From positions 62,001 through 126,000 of the forward strand of contig NZ_JADHZD010000004.1 of assembly GCF_020102855.1 (NCBI RefSeq): a DNA stretch of 64,000 bases, given 5' to 3'. A program made the position numbers and the translations under genes. Under the pieces are notes generated by a model that did no database searches, had not been told where the DNA came from, and worked only from the letters and a program-made list of their open reading frames with translations. Source of the DNA: Nocardioides lacusdianchii (GTDB taxonomy: Bacteria > Actinomycetota > Actinomycetes > Propionibacteriales > Nocardioidaceae). Shown here in pieces: positions 35,468 through 45,441 of the stretch; the first letter of the stretch is position 1; every line of letters begins with the position of its first letter.

Positions 35468-35471
<4 letters not shown>
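34722..35471 (-). CDS. sdhB: Succinate dehydrogenase iron-sulfur subunit (sdhCAB operon)
   Basis: 249-aa subunit carrying electrons from FAD to quinone. Three cluster motifs are complete: the [2Fe-2S] set CREGICGSC with a distal Cys (TTTC), the [4Fe-4S] set [12 protein letters not shown] and the [3Fe-4S] set [13 protein letters not shown] start it at the GTG at 35471, which overlaps the sdhA stop by 4 nt (GTGA); ATG at 35465 is an alternative. It is the last gene of the minus-strand sdhC-sdhA-sdhB operon and is followed by a strong hairpin. Confidence 0.95.
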
Positions 35472-37507
<2,036 letters not shown>

Positions 37508-37521
37508 GAGCTGCAGACCCC

Positions 37522-38250
37522 TTACTTGGTGATGATGCCGGCGAGGACACCGAGCGGGACGAGGGAGAAGCCGACCGAGACGATCAGCGCGATGACGAAG
37601 CCGGTGACCTTGGCGCGCTGGCGCTTGGCCGCGGTGCCGGTCCAGCCGAGCGTCTGGGCGGCGCTCCAGATGCCGTGGTGCAGGTGGGCGCCGAGCGCCA
37701 GCATGGCGACGAGGTAGATGACCGTCAGCCACCACACGTCGAACGTGTCGACCATCAGGTTGTAGGGGTCGTTGGTCTCCCCGCCCTGCGGGTTGACCTT
37801 GACGATGGTGAAGTTGAGGAGGTGCCAGACCAGGAACACCAGGATGGTCACCCCGCCCCAGCGCATCATCAGGCTGGCGCGGGTGGCGCCGGTGTCCTTC
37901 TTCACGACGTACTTGGTGGTGCGGGCCTTCGCCGCACGCCGCCACAGCACCACGGCGCAGTAGACGTGGACCACGAGCGAGGCGATGAGGCCGACGCGCA
38001 GGATCCACAGCAGGCCGCCGTGCGGGAGCATCGGCTCCCCGATCTCGCGGAGGTGCTCGGCGTACTCGTTGAACGCGTCGTGGCCGGCGAACGCCTTGAG
38101 GTTGCCGTACATGTGCGCGAGGACGAAGCCGAGGAACACCATGCCGCTCAGCGCCATGCCGAGCTTCAGCGCGATGGTGGTGCGAGAGGCGCGTGCACCC
38201 TTGACGAGGGTGGGGCCAGACAGTCGGGGACCGTTGAGTTGGGTTGCCAC
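37522..38250 (-). CDS. sdhC: Succinate dehydrogenase cytochrome b subunit, type B
   Basis: 242-aa single-subunit membrane anchor with five helices, as in the dihaem cytochrome b558 of type B succinate dehydrogenases. Histidines suited to haem ligation lie in [23 protein letters not shown] and GAHLHHGIW. This arrangement normally passes electrons to menaquinone, sometimes driven by the proton gradient. The GTG at 38250 has TACCGT ending 6 nt upstream, indicating a leaderless transcript. It heads the sdhCAB operon and is divergent from a second succinate dehydrogenase operon. Confidence 0.92.
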   Translation of the reverse strand: MATQLNGPRLSGPTLVKGARASRTTIALKLGMALSGMVFLGFVLAHMYGNLKAFAGHDAFNEYAEHLREIGEPMLPHGGLLWILRVGLIASLVVHVYCAVVLWRRAAKARTTKYVVKKDTGATRASLMMRWGGVTILVFLVWHLLNFTIVKVNPQGGETNDPYNLMVDTFDVWWLTVIYLVAMLALGAHLHHGIWSAAQTLGWTGTAAKRQRAKVTGFVIALIVSVGFSLVPLGVLAGIITK

Positions 38251-38256
38251 ATGTAG

Positions 38257-38262
38257 ACGGTA
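38257..38262 (-). promoter_or_regulatory. -10 box (TACCGT) for leaderless sdhC
   Basis: On the minus strand TACCGT ends 6 nt before the sdhC GTG start; no Shine-Dalgarno is seen. Confidence 0.45.
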
Positions 38263-38297
38263 TCGCGGCACGCACAGCCACGACGCGCCGAGTTGGT

Positions 38298-38362
38298 GTG
38301 AGGTTTCACTGGGCGCGTTGTCTTCCCGCTCAGGTGTGACACAGGCCATAGTCGCCTGTGTC
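38298..38362. promoter_or_regulatory. Inverted repeats in the shared sdh promoter region
   Basis: Two inverted repeats lie in the 145-bp gap between the divergent sdh operons: GTGA-N4-TCAC (38298-38309) and the perfect 8-bp pair GACACAGG (38338-38345) with CCTGTGTC (38355-38362), spacer 9 nt. The first resembles but does not have the spacing of a Rex box. Either could be a regulator site acting on one or both operons. Confidence 0.35.
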
Positions 38363-38395
38363 GCCCGGACACCGTTCCGGACCCTTGGAGGACGT

Positions 38396-39217
38396 ATGCC
38401 AACGACCGACCACGGCGTCACCAGCCCGAGCCGCGCCCGCATCGGGGAGCGCACCCTGCGACAGGACCGGTGGTGGCTGCAGCCGCTGACGACCTTCGTC
38501 GTCTTCTCCGCCTTCGTCGTCTACGCCACCGTGCGCGCGTTCATGGGACGTGACTACTACGCCTCGCCCTACCTCTCGCCGTTCTACTCGCCGTGCCTGG
38601 GCGACTGCGTCGAGGGAGCGTCCGACTTCGGCCAGCCGTTCGCGTGGTGGCCGCTGTCGGCGGCGCTGATCATCCTGATCTTCCCGCTGGGCTTCCGGAT
38701 GACCTGCTACTACTACCGCAAGGCCTACTACCGCGCCTTCTGGCTGAGCCCGCCGGCGTGCGGGGTCGCCGAGCCCCACGGCGCCTACTCCGGCGAGACG
38801 CGGCTCCCGCTGGTGCTGCAGAACGTGCACCGCTACTTCTGGTACGCCGCCGTGGTGGTCGGCCTGGTCCTGACCTTCGACGTGGTGCTCGCCTTCCGCC
38901 CGATGCCGGCCGAGTACGCCGTCGGCGACGGCGAGACCTCCGGGATCCACATGGGCCTGGGCACGCTGCTGATGATCGTCAACGTCGTCTTCATCTGGCT
39001 CTACACGCTCTCGTGCCACTCGTGCCGCCACATCGTCGGCGGCCGGCTGCGCCACTTCTCCCAGCACCCGGTCCGCTACCGGCTCTGGACGTGGGTCTCG
39101 CGGCTCAACACCAGCCACGGCAGGTGGGCGTGGTACTCGCTCTTCTCGGTCGCGCTCGTCGACCTCTACATCTTCCTGCTGGCCACCGGCACGATCCAGG
39201 ACCTGAGGTTCTTCTGA
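38396..39217 (+). CDS. Membrane anchor of a second succinate dehydrogenase (Sdh1-like)
   Basis: 273-aa membrane protein with five hydrophobic segments, the same length as mycobacterial Rv0249c as I recall it, and heading a trio in the order anchor - flavoprotein - iron-sulfur. Cys and His residues are notable: C67 and C71, C104, C122, and CHSCRH (C207, H208, C210, H212) inside a helix end. The mycobacterial Sdh1 complex has been reported to carry a membrane-embedded Rieske-type cluster, and these residues are candidate ligands. ATG at 38396 has GGAGG 3 nt upstream. It overlaps the next gene by one nucleotide (TGATG). Confidence 0.85.
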   Translation: MPTTDHGVTSPSRARIGERTLRQDRWWLQPLTTFVVFSAFVVYATVRAFMGRDYYASPYLSPFYSPCLGDCVEGASDFGQPFAWWPLSAALIILIFPLGFRMTCYYYRKAYYRAFWLSPPACGVAEPHGAYSGETRLPLVLQNVHRYFWYAAVVVGLVLTFDVVLAFRPMPAEYAVGDGETSGIHMGLGTLLMIVNVVFIWLYTLSCHSCRHIVGGRLRHFSQHPVRYRLWTWVSRLNTSHGRWAWYSLFSVALVDLYIFLLATGTIQDLRFF

Positions 39218-41082
39218 TGAGCGACACGAACGGGCCGGCGGAGGGGCGCCACCCGATGACCGGCAACGCGATGTCCGGCGACGCCCGCGGCGGCATGGAG
39301 CGCCACGCGTACGACGTCGTGGTGGTCGGTGCGGGCGGGGCGGGGCTGCGCGCGGCGATCGCGGCCCACGACGCGGGTGCGCGTACGGCGATCGTGTGCA
39401 AGTCGCTGCTCGGCAAGGCCCACACGGTGATGGCCGAGGGCGGCATCGCGGCGGCGATGGGTAACCGCTGGCCGGAGGACAACTGGGAGGTCCACTTCCG
39501 CGACACCATGCGCGGCGGCAAGATGCTGAACAACTGGCGGATGGCGCAGCTGCACGCGCAGGAGGCGCCCGAGCGGGTGCAGGAGCTCGAGGACTGGGGT
39601 GCGCTCTTCGACCGCACCGAGGACGGGCTGATCTCCCAGCGCGACTTCGGCGGCCACAAGTACGCCCGGCTCGCGCACGTCGGCGACCGCACCGGCCTGG
39701 AGATGATCCGCACGCTCCAGCAGCGGGCGGTGTCGCTCGGCATCGACGTCTTCATGGAGTGCACGGTCACCGACGTCTTCAAGGAGGGGGACCGGGTCTC
39801 GGGCGCGTTCGCCTACTGGCGCGAGTCGGGACGCTTCATCGTCTTCGACGCGCCCAGCGTCATCCTCGCCACCGGCGGCATCGGCAAGTCCTTCAAGGTC
39901 ACCTCGAACTCGTGGGAGTACACCGGCGACGGCCACGCGCTGGCGATGCGGGCCGGCGCGAGCCTCATCAACATGGAGTTCGTGCAGTTCCACCCCACCG
40001 GCATGGTGTGGCCGCCCTCGGTGAAGGGGCTGCTGGTCACCGAGTCGGTGCGCGGCGACGGCGGCATCCTGAAGAACTCCGAGGGCGAGCGCTTCATGTT
40101 CGACTACATCCCCGAGTTCTTCCGGGCCGAGACCGCGGACACCGTCGAGGAGGCGGACGCGTGGTACGAGGACAAGAAGAACAACCGCCGTCCTCCCGAG
40201 CTGCTGCCGCGCGACGAGGTGGCCCGTGCGATCAACTCCGAGATCAAGGCCGGCCGCGGCACACCGCACGGCGGGATCTACCTCGACATCGCCTCGCGGC
40301 GCTCGCCGGAGTTCATCCGCAAGCGGCTGCCGTCGATGTACCACCAGTTCAAGGAGCTCGCCGACGTCGACATCACCGCCGAGCCGATGGAGATCGGCCC
40401 CACCTGCCACTACGTGATGGGCGGCGTCGAGGTCGACGCCGACACCCAGGAGAGCGCGGTGACCGGGCTCTACGCGGTCGGCGAGTGCTCGGGCGGGATG
40501 CACGGCTCCAACCGCCTCGGCGGCAACTCGCTCGGCGACCTGCTGGTCTTCGGCAAGCGCGCCGGCGAGCACGCCTCGACGTACGCCGCCTCGCTGCGCG
40601 GTGCGCGCCCGCAGGTCGACGAGGCCGACGTGAGGGCTGCGCAGGCGAGCGCACTCGCGCCCTTCGAGGTCGAGGGTGGGGAGAACCCCTACTCCATCCA
40701 GTCCGACCTCCAGCAGTCGATGAACGACCTGGTCGGCATCATCCGCACCCGCACCGAGCTCGAGGAGTCGCTGGGCGAGATCGAGGCCTTCAAGGAGCGG
40801 GCGCGGACGATGGTCGTCGAGGGCCACCGGCAGTACAACCCCGGCTGGCACCTCGCGCTCGACCTGCGCAACATGCTCATCGTCAGCGAGTGCATCGCCA
40901 AGGCCGCGCTCGCCCGGGAGGAGTCGCGCGGCGGCCACACCCGCGACGACTTCCCCGGCCCCGATCCCGCGTGGGGCACCAAGAACCTCGTGGTCACCCT
41001 CGACGCCGCCGGCACCGGGGTGGAGCTGCACGAGAAGCCGCTGCCGGAGATGCCGGACGAGCTGAAGGGGTACTTCGCATGA
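39217..41082 (+). CDS. Succinate dehydrogenase/fumarate reductase flavoprotein (Sdh1-like)
   Basis: 621-aa flavoprotein, distinct from the sdhA at 35.5 kb. FAD loop VVVVGAGGAGLRAAIAA (near residue 35), flavin-linking His in KAHTVMAEGG, active-site HPTGMVWPP, HYVMGGVEVDAD and ECSGGMHGSNRLGGNS. Its sequence matches the Rv0248c type of mycobacterial Sdh1. The start overlaps the anchor stop (TGATG) and its stop overlaps the next start (ATGA), so the three genes are tightly coupled. It probably oxidises succinate under aerobic conditions; reverse fumarate reduction cannot be excluded. Confidence 0.93.
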   Translation: MSDTNGPAEGRHPMTGNAMSGDARGGMERHAYDVVVVGAGGAGLRAAIAAHDAGARTAIVCKSLLGKAHTVMAEGGIAAAMGNRWPEDNWEVHFRDTMRGGKMLNNWRMAQLHAQEAPERVQELEDWGALFDRTEDGLISQRDFGGHKYARLAHVGDRTGLEMIRTLQQRAVSLGIDVFMECTVTDVFKEGDRVSGAFAYWRESGRFIVFDAPSVILATGGIGKSFKVTSNSWEYTGDGHALAMRAGASLINMEFVQFHPTGMVWPPSVKGLLVTESVRGDGGILKNSEGERFMFDYIPEFFRAETADTVEEADAWYEDKKNNRRPPELLPRDEVARAINSEIKAGRGTPHGGIYLDIASRRSPEFIRKRLPSMYHQFKELADVDITAEPMEIGPTCHYVMGGVEVDADTQESAVTGLYAVGECSGGMHGSNRLGGNSLGDLLVFGKRAGEHASTYAASLRGARPQVDEADVRAAQASALAPFEVEGGENPYSIQSDLQQSMNDLVGIIRTRTELEESLGEIEAFKERARTMVVEGHRQYNPGWHLALDLRNMLIVSECIAKAALAREESRGGHTRDDFPGPDPAWGTKNLVVTLDAAGTGVELHEKPLPEMPDELKGYFA

Positions 41083-41855
41083 GCTACACCTTGAAATTGC
41101 GGATCTGGCGCGGCGACAGCGACGGCGGGGAGATCCAGGACTTCCCGGTCGAGGTGTCCGACGGCGAGGTCGTGCTCGACGCGATCCACCGCGTGCAGGC
41201 CACCCAGGCCGGCGACCTGGCCGTGCGGTGGAACTGCAAGGCCGGCAAGTGCGGCTCGTGCAGCGCCGAGGTCAACGGGCGACCCCGGTTGATGTGCATG
41301 TGCCGGCTCTCGGACTTCGAGCAGGACGAGACCATCACGGTGACGCCGATGCGCACCTTCCCGGTCATCCGCGACCTGGTGACCGACGTGTCCTTCAACT
41401 ACGAGAAGGCCAAGCAGCTGCCCGCGGCGAAGCTCGGTCCCCGCGACGCCGACGGCAAGCGCCGGATGGCGCAGGTCGACGTCGAGCGCGGCCAGGAGTT
41501 CCGCAAGTGCATCGAGTGCTTCCTGTGCCAGGACGTGTGCCACGTGGTGCGCGACCACGAGGACAACAAGGAGGCGTTCGCCGGGCCGCGCTTCTTCCTG
41601 CGCTACGCCGAGCTCGACATGCACCCGCTCGACACCCACGACCGGCGCGAGCTGGCCCAGGGCGCGGCGGGCCTGGGGATGTGCAACATCACCAAGTGCT
41701 GCACCGAGGTCTGCCCCGAGGGGATCAAGATCACCGACAACGCGATCATCCCCATGAAGGAGCGCGTGGTGGACAGGAAGTTCGACCCGCTGGTCTGGCT
41801 GGGCAACAAGATCGGGCTGCGCAACAAGGACGTCGAGGGCCGCACCGAGGTCTGA
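41079..41855 (+). CDS. Succinate dehydrogenase/fumarate reductase iron-sulfur subunit (Sdh1-like)
   Basis: 258-aa iron-sulfur subunit. [2Fe-2S] ligands are CKAGKCGSC and a distal RLMC, the [4Fe-4S] set is CIECFLCQDVC, and the [3Fe-4S] set is CNITKCCTEVC. These differ from those in sdhB at 34.7 kb and fit the Rv0247c group. The ATG overlaps the flavoprotein stop by 4 nt. An Arg/Lys/Asp-rich C-terminal stretch follows the last cluster. It ends only 11 nt from the convergent SDR gene, with no separate terminator. Confidence 0.94.
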   Translation: MSYTLKLRIWRGDSDGGEIQDFPVEVSDGEVVLDAIHRVQATQAGDLAVRWNCKAGKCGSCSAEVNGRPRLMCMCRLSDFEQDETITVTPMRTFPVIRDLVTDVSFNYEKAKQLPAAKLGPRDADGKRRMAQVDVERGQEFRKCIECFLCQDVCHVVRDHEDNKEAFAGPRFFLRYAELDMHPLDTHDRRELAQGAAGLGMCNITKCCTEVCPEGIKITDNAIIPMKERVVDRKFDPLVWLGNKIGLRNKDVEGRTEV

Positions 41856-41866
41856 GGCGCCGGCGG

Positions 41867-42640
41867 CTACACCGGTCGCGTCGCGGTGATGCCACCGTCG
41901 ACGGGGATCACGGCGCCGTGGACGTAGGCCGCCTCGTCGGAGACCAGCCAGGCGATGGCGGCCGCGACCTCGTCAGGGGTCCCGGGCCGGCCCGCGGGGG
42001 TGCTCGCGGTCATCCGGGCGATGACGTCGTCGTCCCCGGCGTTGATCGGCGTACGCGTCGCGCCGGGCGCCACGGTGTTGACGCGTACGCCCCGCGGGCC
42101 GAACTCGGCGGCCCAGCTGCGCGCCAGCTGCGCCTCGGCCGCCTTGGTGGCTGAGTAGAACCCGACGAAGGGGTGGCCGACCCCGGCCATCCACGACCCC
42201 ACCACGACGATGGCCCCCGCACCGTGCGAGGCCATCGCCGGCGCGATCGCGGCAGTGAGGACCTGTGGCGCGCGGACGTTGACGGCCAGGGTCGCCTCGA
42301 GGTCCTCGTCGCTCAGCGAGACCGTGTCGACGGCCGGGCAGACCGCGGCGTTGTGGACCAGGACGTCGATCCGACCGTCGAGCGCGGAGGTCCACGCGGC
42401 AGCCAGGTCCCGGAGGGCGGCAGGGGGCGCGGTGAGGTCGCCTGCGACGAAGACGGCAGCGCCGCCGGAGGCGGTGATCGCATCGACCACCTCGGCCCCG
42501 CGCGCGGCGTCACGGCCGGTGACGACGACCCGGGCGCCGCGGGCGGTGAGGTGGTGGGCGGTGGCGGCGCCGATGCCGCTGGTGGATCCGGTGACGACGG
42601 CGGTGCGGCCGGCGAGGGACGTGGTGGGTGGGGTGCTCAT
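41867..42640 (-). CDS. Short-chain dehydrogenase/reductase
   Basis: 257-aa classical SDR. The cofactor loop is VVTGSTSGIGAATAHHL (T17-G24 core), NAA follows in VLVHNAAVC, and the catalytic Ser-Tyr-Lys are in VVGSW and FYSATKA. It ends with the family-type VIPVDGGITATRPV. Cofactor preference is probably NADP because of the basic RDA just after strand 2. It is transcribed divergently from an XRE regulator, 100 bp away, which may control it. The substrate is unknown. The ATG at 42640 is the sensible start; a longer frame lies over the divergent regulator's promoter. Confidence 0.9.
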   Translation of the reverse strand: MSTPPTTSLAGRTAVVTGSTSGIGAATAHHLTARGARVVVTGRDAARGAEVVDAITASGGAAVFVAGDLTAPPAALRDLAAAWTSALDGRIDVLVHNAAVCPAVDTVSLSDEDLEATLAVNVRAPQVLTAAIAPAMASHGAGAIVVVGSWMAGVGHPFVGFYSATKAAEAQLARSWAAEFGPRGVRVNTVAPGATRTPINAGDDDVIARMTASTPAGRPGTPDEVAAAIAWLVSDEAAYVHGAVIPVDGGITATRPV

Positions 42641-42728
42641 GGGACGAGTGCACCCGCTCGGCCACGCGCGCACCAGTGCAGGCCCTGCCGGGGCACGGCG
42701 TGACCACGCACGACGGCGTACGCCTCCG

Positions 42729-42734
42729 TAGGCT
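42729..42734 (+). promoter_or_regulatory. -10 box (TAGGCT) for a leaderless regulator gene
   Basis: TAGGCT ends 6 nt before the GTG at 42741. A GGCGTACGCC palindrome (42716-42725) lies just upstream of it. Confidence 0.45.
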
Positions 42735-42740
42735 TGCGAT

Positions 42741-43592
42741 GTGCCTGCCGACCGATCCGCGCTGGGAGCATTCCTGCGGTCCCGCCGCGACCGGCTGACC
42801 CCCGCCCAGGCAGGGATCACCCCGTTCCCGGGTCCGCGCCGGGTGCCGGGTCTGCGCAAGGAGGAGCTCGCCGTGCTGGCGGGGCTCAGTCCGGACCACT
42901 ACAGCCGCCTCGAGCAGGGCCGCCAGCACACGGTGACCGACGACGTCGTCGAGGCACTCGCCCGGGCGCTGCGCCTCGACGACGTCGAACGCGCTCACCT
43001 GCGCGACCTCGCCGCTCCACAGCGCCGCACTGCGGCGACGTGGGAGGTCGCCCAGCGCGCCGACCCGGGACTCCTGCGCGTGATGACCACCCTCGACCAC
43101 GTCCCCGTCCTGCTGCTCGGACGCCGGTCCGAGGTGCTGGGGTGCAACGCGCTGCTGCGCGCCGTGCTCGGCGCCGAGGTCGACACCGGCGAGGTCCTCG
43201 TGCGGTGGCTCTTCCTCGACGCTCGCGCGAGAGGACGCATCGAGAACTGGTCCGACTACGCCGCTGCTGCCGTGGGCGCGCTGCGCTACGAGGTCGGTCG
43301 GCATCCGACCGACCGTCGCCTGCAGGGACTGGTCGACGAGCTCCGCACGGCCGACCCCGACGTGGCCCGCTGGTGGGACGACCACGGGGTCACCGACCGC
43401 ACCTCGGTGGACAAGCAGATCGCGCACCCCGTCGTGGGGAGGCTGGCCTTCGGCATCGAGGCGCTGGTGTCACCCCACGACCCCGAGCAGCGGCTCATCG
43501 TCTACACCGCCCAGCCCGGTTCGCCCACCGCGGCCGCGCTGCCCGTGCTCGCGTCGTGGGGGCTGGAACCGTCCGTGAGACCTATCCCATAG
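42741..43592 (+). CDS. XRE-family regulator with MmyB-like ligand-binding domain
   Basis: 283-aa transcription factor. The N-terminal helix-turn-helix (about 8-80) contains LGAFLRSRRDRLTP, RRVPGLRKEELAVLAGLS and YSRLEQGRQ. The C-terminal part (about 100-270) matches the MmyB-like domain that often binds a fatty acid-like ligand, with the recurring NALLRAVLG and YAAAAVGALRYEVGRHP. It is divergent to an SDR gene, the usual arrangement for these regulators, and probably represses that gene until a substrate or product binds. A hairpin overlaps its stop codon. Confidence 0.9.
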   Translation: MPADRSALGAFLRSRRDRLTPAQAGITPFPGPRRVPGLRKEELAVLAGLSPDHYSRLEQGRQHTVTDDVVEALARALRLDDVERAHLRDLAAPQRRTAATWEVAQRADPGLLRVMTTLDHVPVLLLGRRSEVLGCNALLRAVLGAEVDTGEVLVRWLFLDARARGRIENWSDYAAAAVGALRYEVGRHPTDRRLQGLVDELRTADPDVARWWDDHGVTDRTSVDKQIAHPVVGRLAFGIEALVSPHDPEQRLIVYTAQPGSPTAAALPVLASWGLEPSVRPIP

Positions 43593-43599
43593 GTCTCAC
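43575..43599 (+). terminator. Hairpin overlapping the stop codon of the XRE regulator
   Basis: Perfect 11-bp stem, GTGAGACCTAT (43575-43585) with ATAGGTCTCAC (43589-43599), loop CCC. The gene's TAG lies inside the right arm. No T-tract follows. Confidence 0.6.
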
Positions 43600-43625
43600 C
43601 CGTGCCACGGATGTGACGCTCGCCC

Positions 43626-43631
43626 TATCCT
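43626..43631 (+). promoter_or_regulatory. -10 box (TATCCT) for leaderless mutA
   Basis: TATCCT ends 7 nt before the mutA ATG, with no Shine-Dalgarno between them. Confidence 0.5.
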
Positions 43632-43638
43632 GCGACTC

Positions 43639-45441
43639 ATGAGCGACCTCGACGGTGGACTGGACGAGCCCGAGGAGCTGCAGCCCGAGGAGGGCTCGCT
43701 CCGGCTGGTGGGCGAGGGCGACACCTACGGCCCCGCAGCCTGGGAGGCGGCGACCGCCGCGGTGCTGCGCAAGGCCCGGCGCCTGCGCGACGACGCGCCC
43801 GACTCCGAGGTCTGGTCGGTGCTGACGCGGACCACGCTGGACGGGATCGACGTGCCGCCGATCGGGCAGCCGTCCGACCTCGACGACCTCCGCACCGAGG
43901 GCCGCCCCACGCGCGCCGGCGCCTGGGACATCCGTACGCCCCTGGTCGGCGACGACGCGGCGGCCGTCAACGAGGCGGCCCTGGTCGACCTCGACAACGG
44001 CGCCACCTCGCTGCACCTCGACCTGTCCCGCTCCGTCGACCTGTCCCGCGCGCTGCGCGGCGTGCTGCTCGACCTCGCCCCGGTCACCCTCGAGCGACCC
44101 GATGCCGGGCAGTCCGAGGCGCTCGCCCGGCTGCTCGAGGACACCGCGAACGACCCCCACCCCGGCAGCAACCTCTCCGCCGACCCGGCCACCGCCGAGA
44201 TGTTCGGCCACCGGGTCGCCGACGACGGGCGTACGCCCTTCGACTCCTTCGTCGACACCGTCCGCCGGGCACAGGCGCTCGGCGTGCTCGGCGCCGTCGT
44301 CGACGGCACGGCGCTCCACGACCGCGGGGCCAGCGACGCCCAGGAGCTCGGCTGGACGATGGCCGTCGGCGTCCACTACCTGCGGATCCTGGTCGAGGCG
44401 GGGTTCACCGTGGACGAGGCGGCCGGACTCATCGAGTTCCGCTACGCCGCGACCGACGAGCAGTTCCCCACGATCGCCAAGCTGCGCGCGGCCCGACGGC
44501 TGTGGGCGCGGGTGCTCGAGGCGAGCGGTGCCGATGACGTCGCGCAGCGCCAGCACGTCGTCACCAGCCGCGCCATGATGACGAAGCAGGACCCGTGGGT
44601 GAACATGCTCCGCGGCACCATCGCCGCCTTCGCGGCCGGCGTCGGGGGCGCGGACGCGATCAGCGTGATCCCCTTCGACGAGCGGCTGGGGCAGCCCGAC
44701 GCCCTCGGCCGGCGGATCGCCCGCAACACCTCCTCGCTGCTCATCGAGGAGGCCCACGTCGCCGCGGTGTCCGACCCCGCCGGTGGGTCGTACGCCGTCG
44801 AGAAGCTGACCGACGACCTCGCCGTCGCCGGCTGGGCCGAGCTCGGCCGGATCGAGGCGGACGGCGGGTTCGGCGAGCAGGCAGCGACGGGCGTCAAGGA
44901 GCGGGTGCGCGCCGTCGCGGCCGCCCGGGACGCCGGCATCGCCGACCGCTCGCGCCCGCTGACCGGCGTCTCGGAGTTCCCGAACCTCGCCGAGGTCCTG
45001 CCCGAGCGCGCCCCGTGGGGCCGTGGCGGCGTGCGCCACTACGGCTGGGCCTACGAGGACATGCGGGCCGAGCCCGCCACGGAGAAGGTCTTCCTCGCCA
45101 CGATGGGCCCGATCGCCGCCCACACCGCGCGCGCCACCTTCGCCACCAACCTGTTCGCCGCCGGCGGGGTCGCCGTCGAGGCGGCGGGCCCGACCGACGG
45201 CGTCGAGGCAGTCACGGCGGCCTGGTCCGGCCAGCGCGTCGTGTGCCTGGCCGGCACCGACGCGGCGTACGCCGAGTGGGGTGCCGACCTCGTCGCCGCC
45301 CTCCGTGCGGCGGGTGCGGCGTACGTCGTGCTGGCCGGGAAGCCGGGGGAGAAGACCGTCACCGACGTCGATGACTCGTGTGCCATGGGGGTCGATGCGC
45401 TCGGCTTCCTCGGCCGGATCCGAGAGGAGCTCAGCCGATGA
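43639..45441 (+). CDS. mutA: Methylmalonyl-CoA mutase small subunit
   Basis: 600-aa small (non-catalytic) subunit of the heterodimeric methylmalonyl-CoA mutase. It has the same TIM barrel plus flavodoxin-like layout as the large subunit but lacks the DxHxxG cobalamin motif in its C-terminal domain ([15 protein letters not shown]). Recognisable pieces are [35 protein letters not shown] and [16 protein letters not shown]. The ATG at 43639 is preceded by TATCCT at leaderless spacing. mutB starts inside its stop codon (ATGA), so the two are coupled. Confidence 0.94.
   Translation: MSDLDGGLDEPEELQPEEGSLRLVGEGDTYGPAAWEAATAAVLRKARRLRDDAPDSEVWSVLTRTTLDGIDVPPIGQPSDLDDLRTEGRPTRAGAWDIRTPLVGDDAAAVNEAALVDLDNGATSLHLDLSRSVDLSRALRGVLLDLAPVTLERPDAGQSEALARLLEDTANDPHPGSNLSADPATAEMFGHRVADDGRTPFDSFVDTVRRAQALGVLGAVVDGTALHDRGASDAQELGWTMAVGVHYLRILVEAGFTVDEAAGLIEFRYAATDEQFPTIAKLRAARRLWARVLEASGADDVAQRQHVVTSRAMMTKQDPWVNMLRGTIAAFAAGVGGADAISVIPFDERLGQPDALGRRIARNTSSLLIEEAHVAAVSDPAGGSYAVEKLTDDLAVAGWAELGRIEADGGFGEQAATGVKERVRAVAAARDAGIADRSRPLTGVSEFPNLAEVLPERAPWGRGGVRHYGWAYEDMRAEPATEKVFLATMGPIAAHTARATFATNLFAAGGVAVEAAGPTDGVEAVTAAWSGQRVVCLAGTDAAYAEWGADLVAALRAAGAAYVVLAGKPGEKTVTDVDDSCAMGVDALGFLGRIREELSR

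Noticed and set aside
38298-38309. Rex redox-sensor box in the sdh promoter region
   Set aside because: GTGA and TCAC are 4 nt apart, whereas the Rex consensus needs a spacing of 6. Kept only as a generic inverted repeat.
42716-42725. GGCGTACGCC as the operator of the XRE regulator
   Set aside because: Ten base pairs of this kind are common here because GCGTACGC-type words are frequent in this genome; the evidence is too weak for a separate call.
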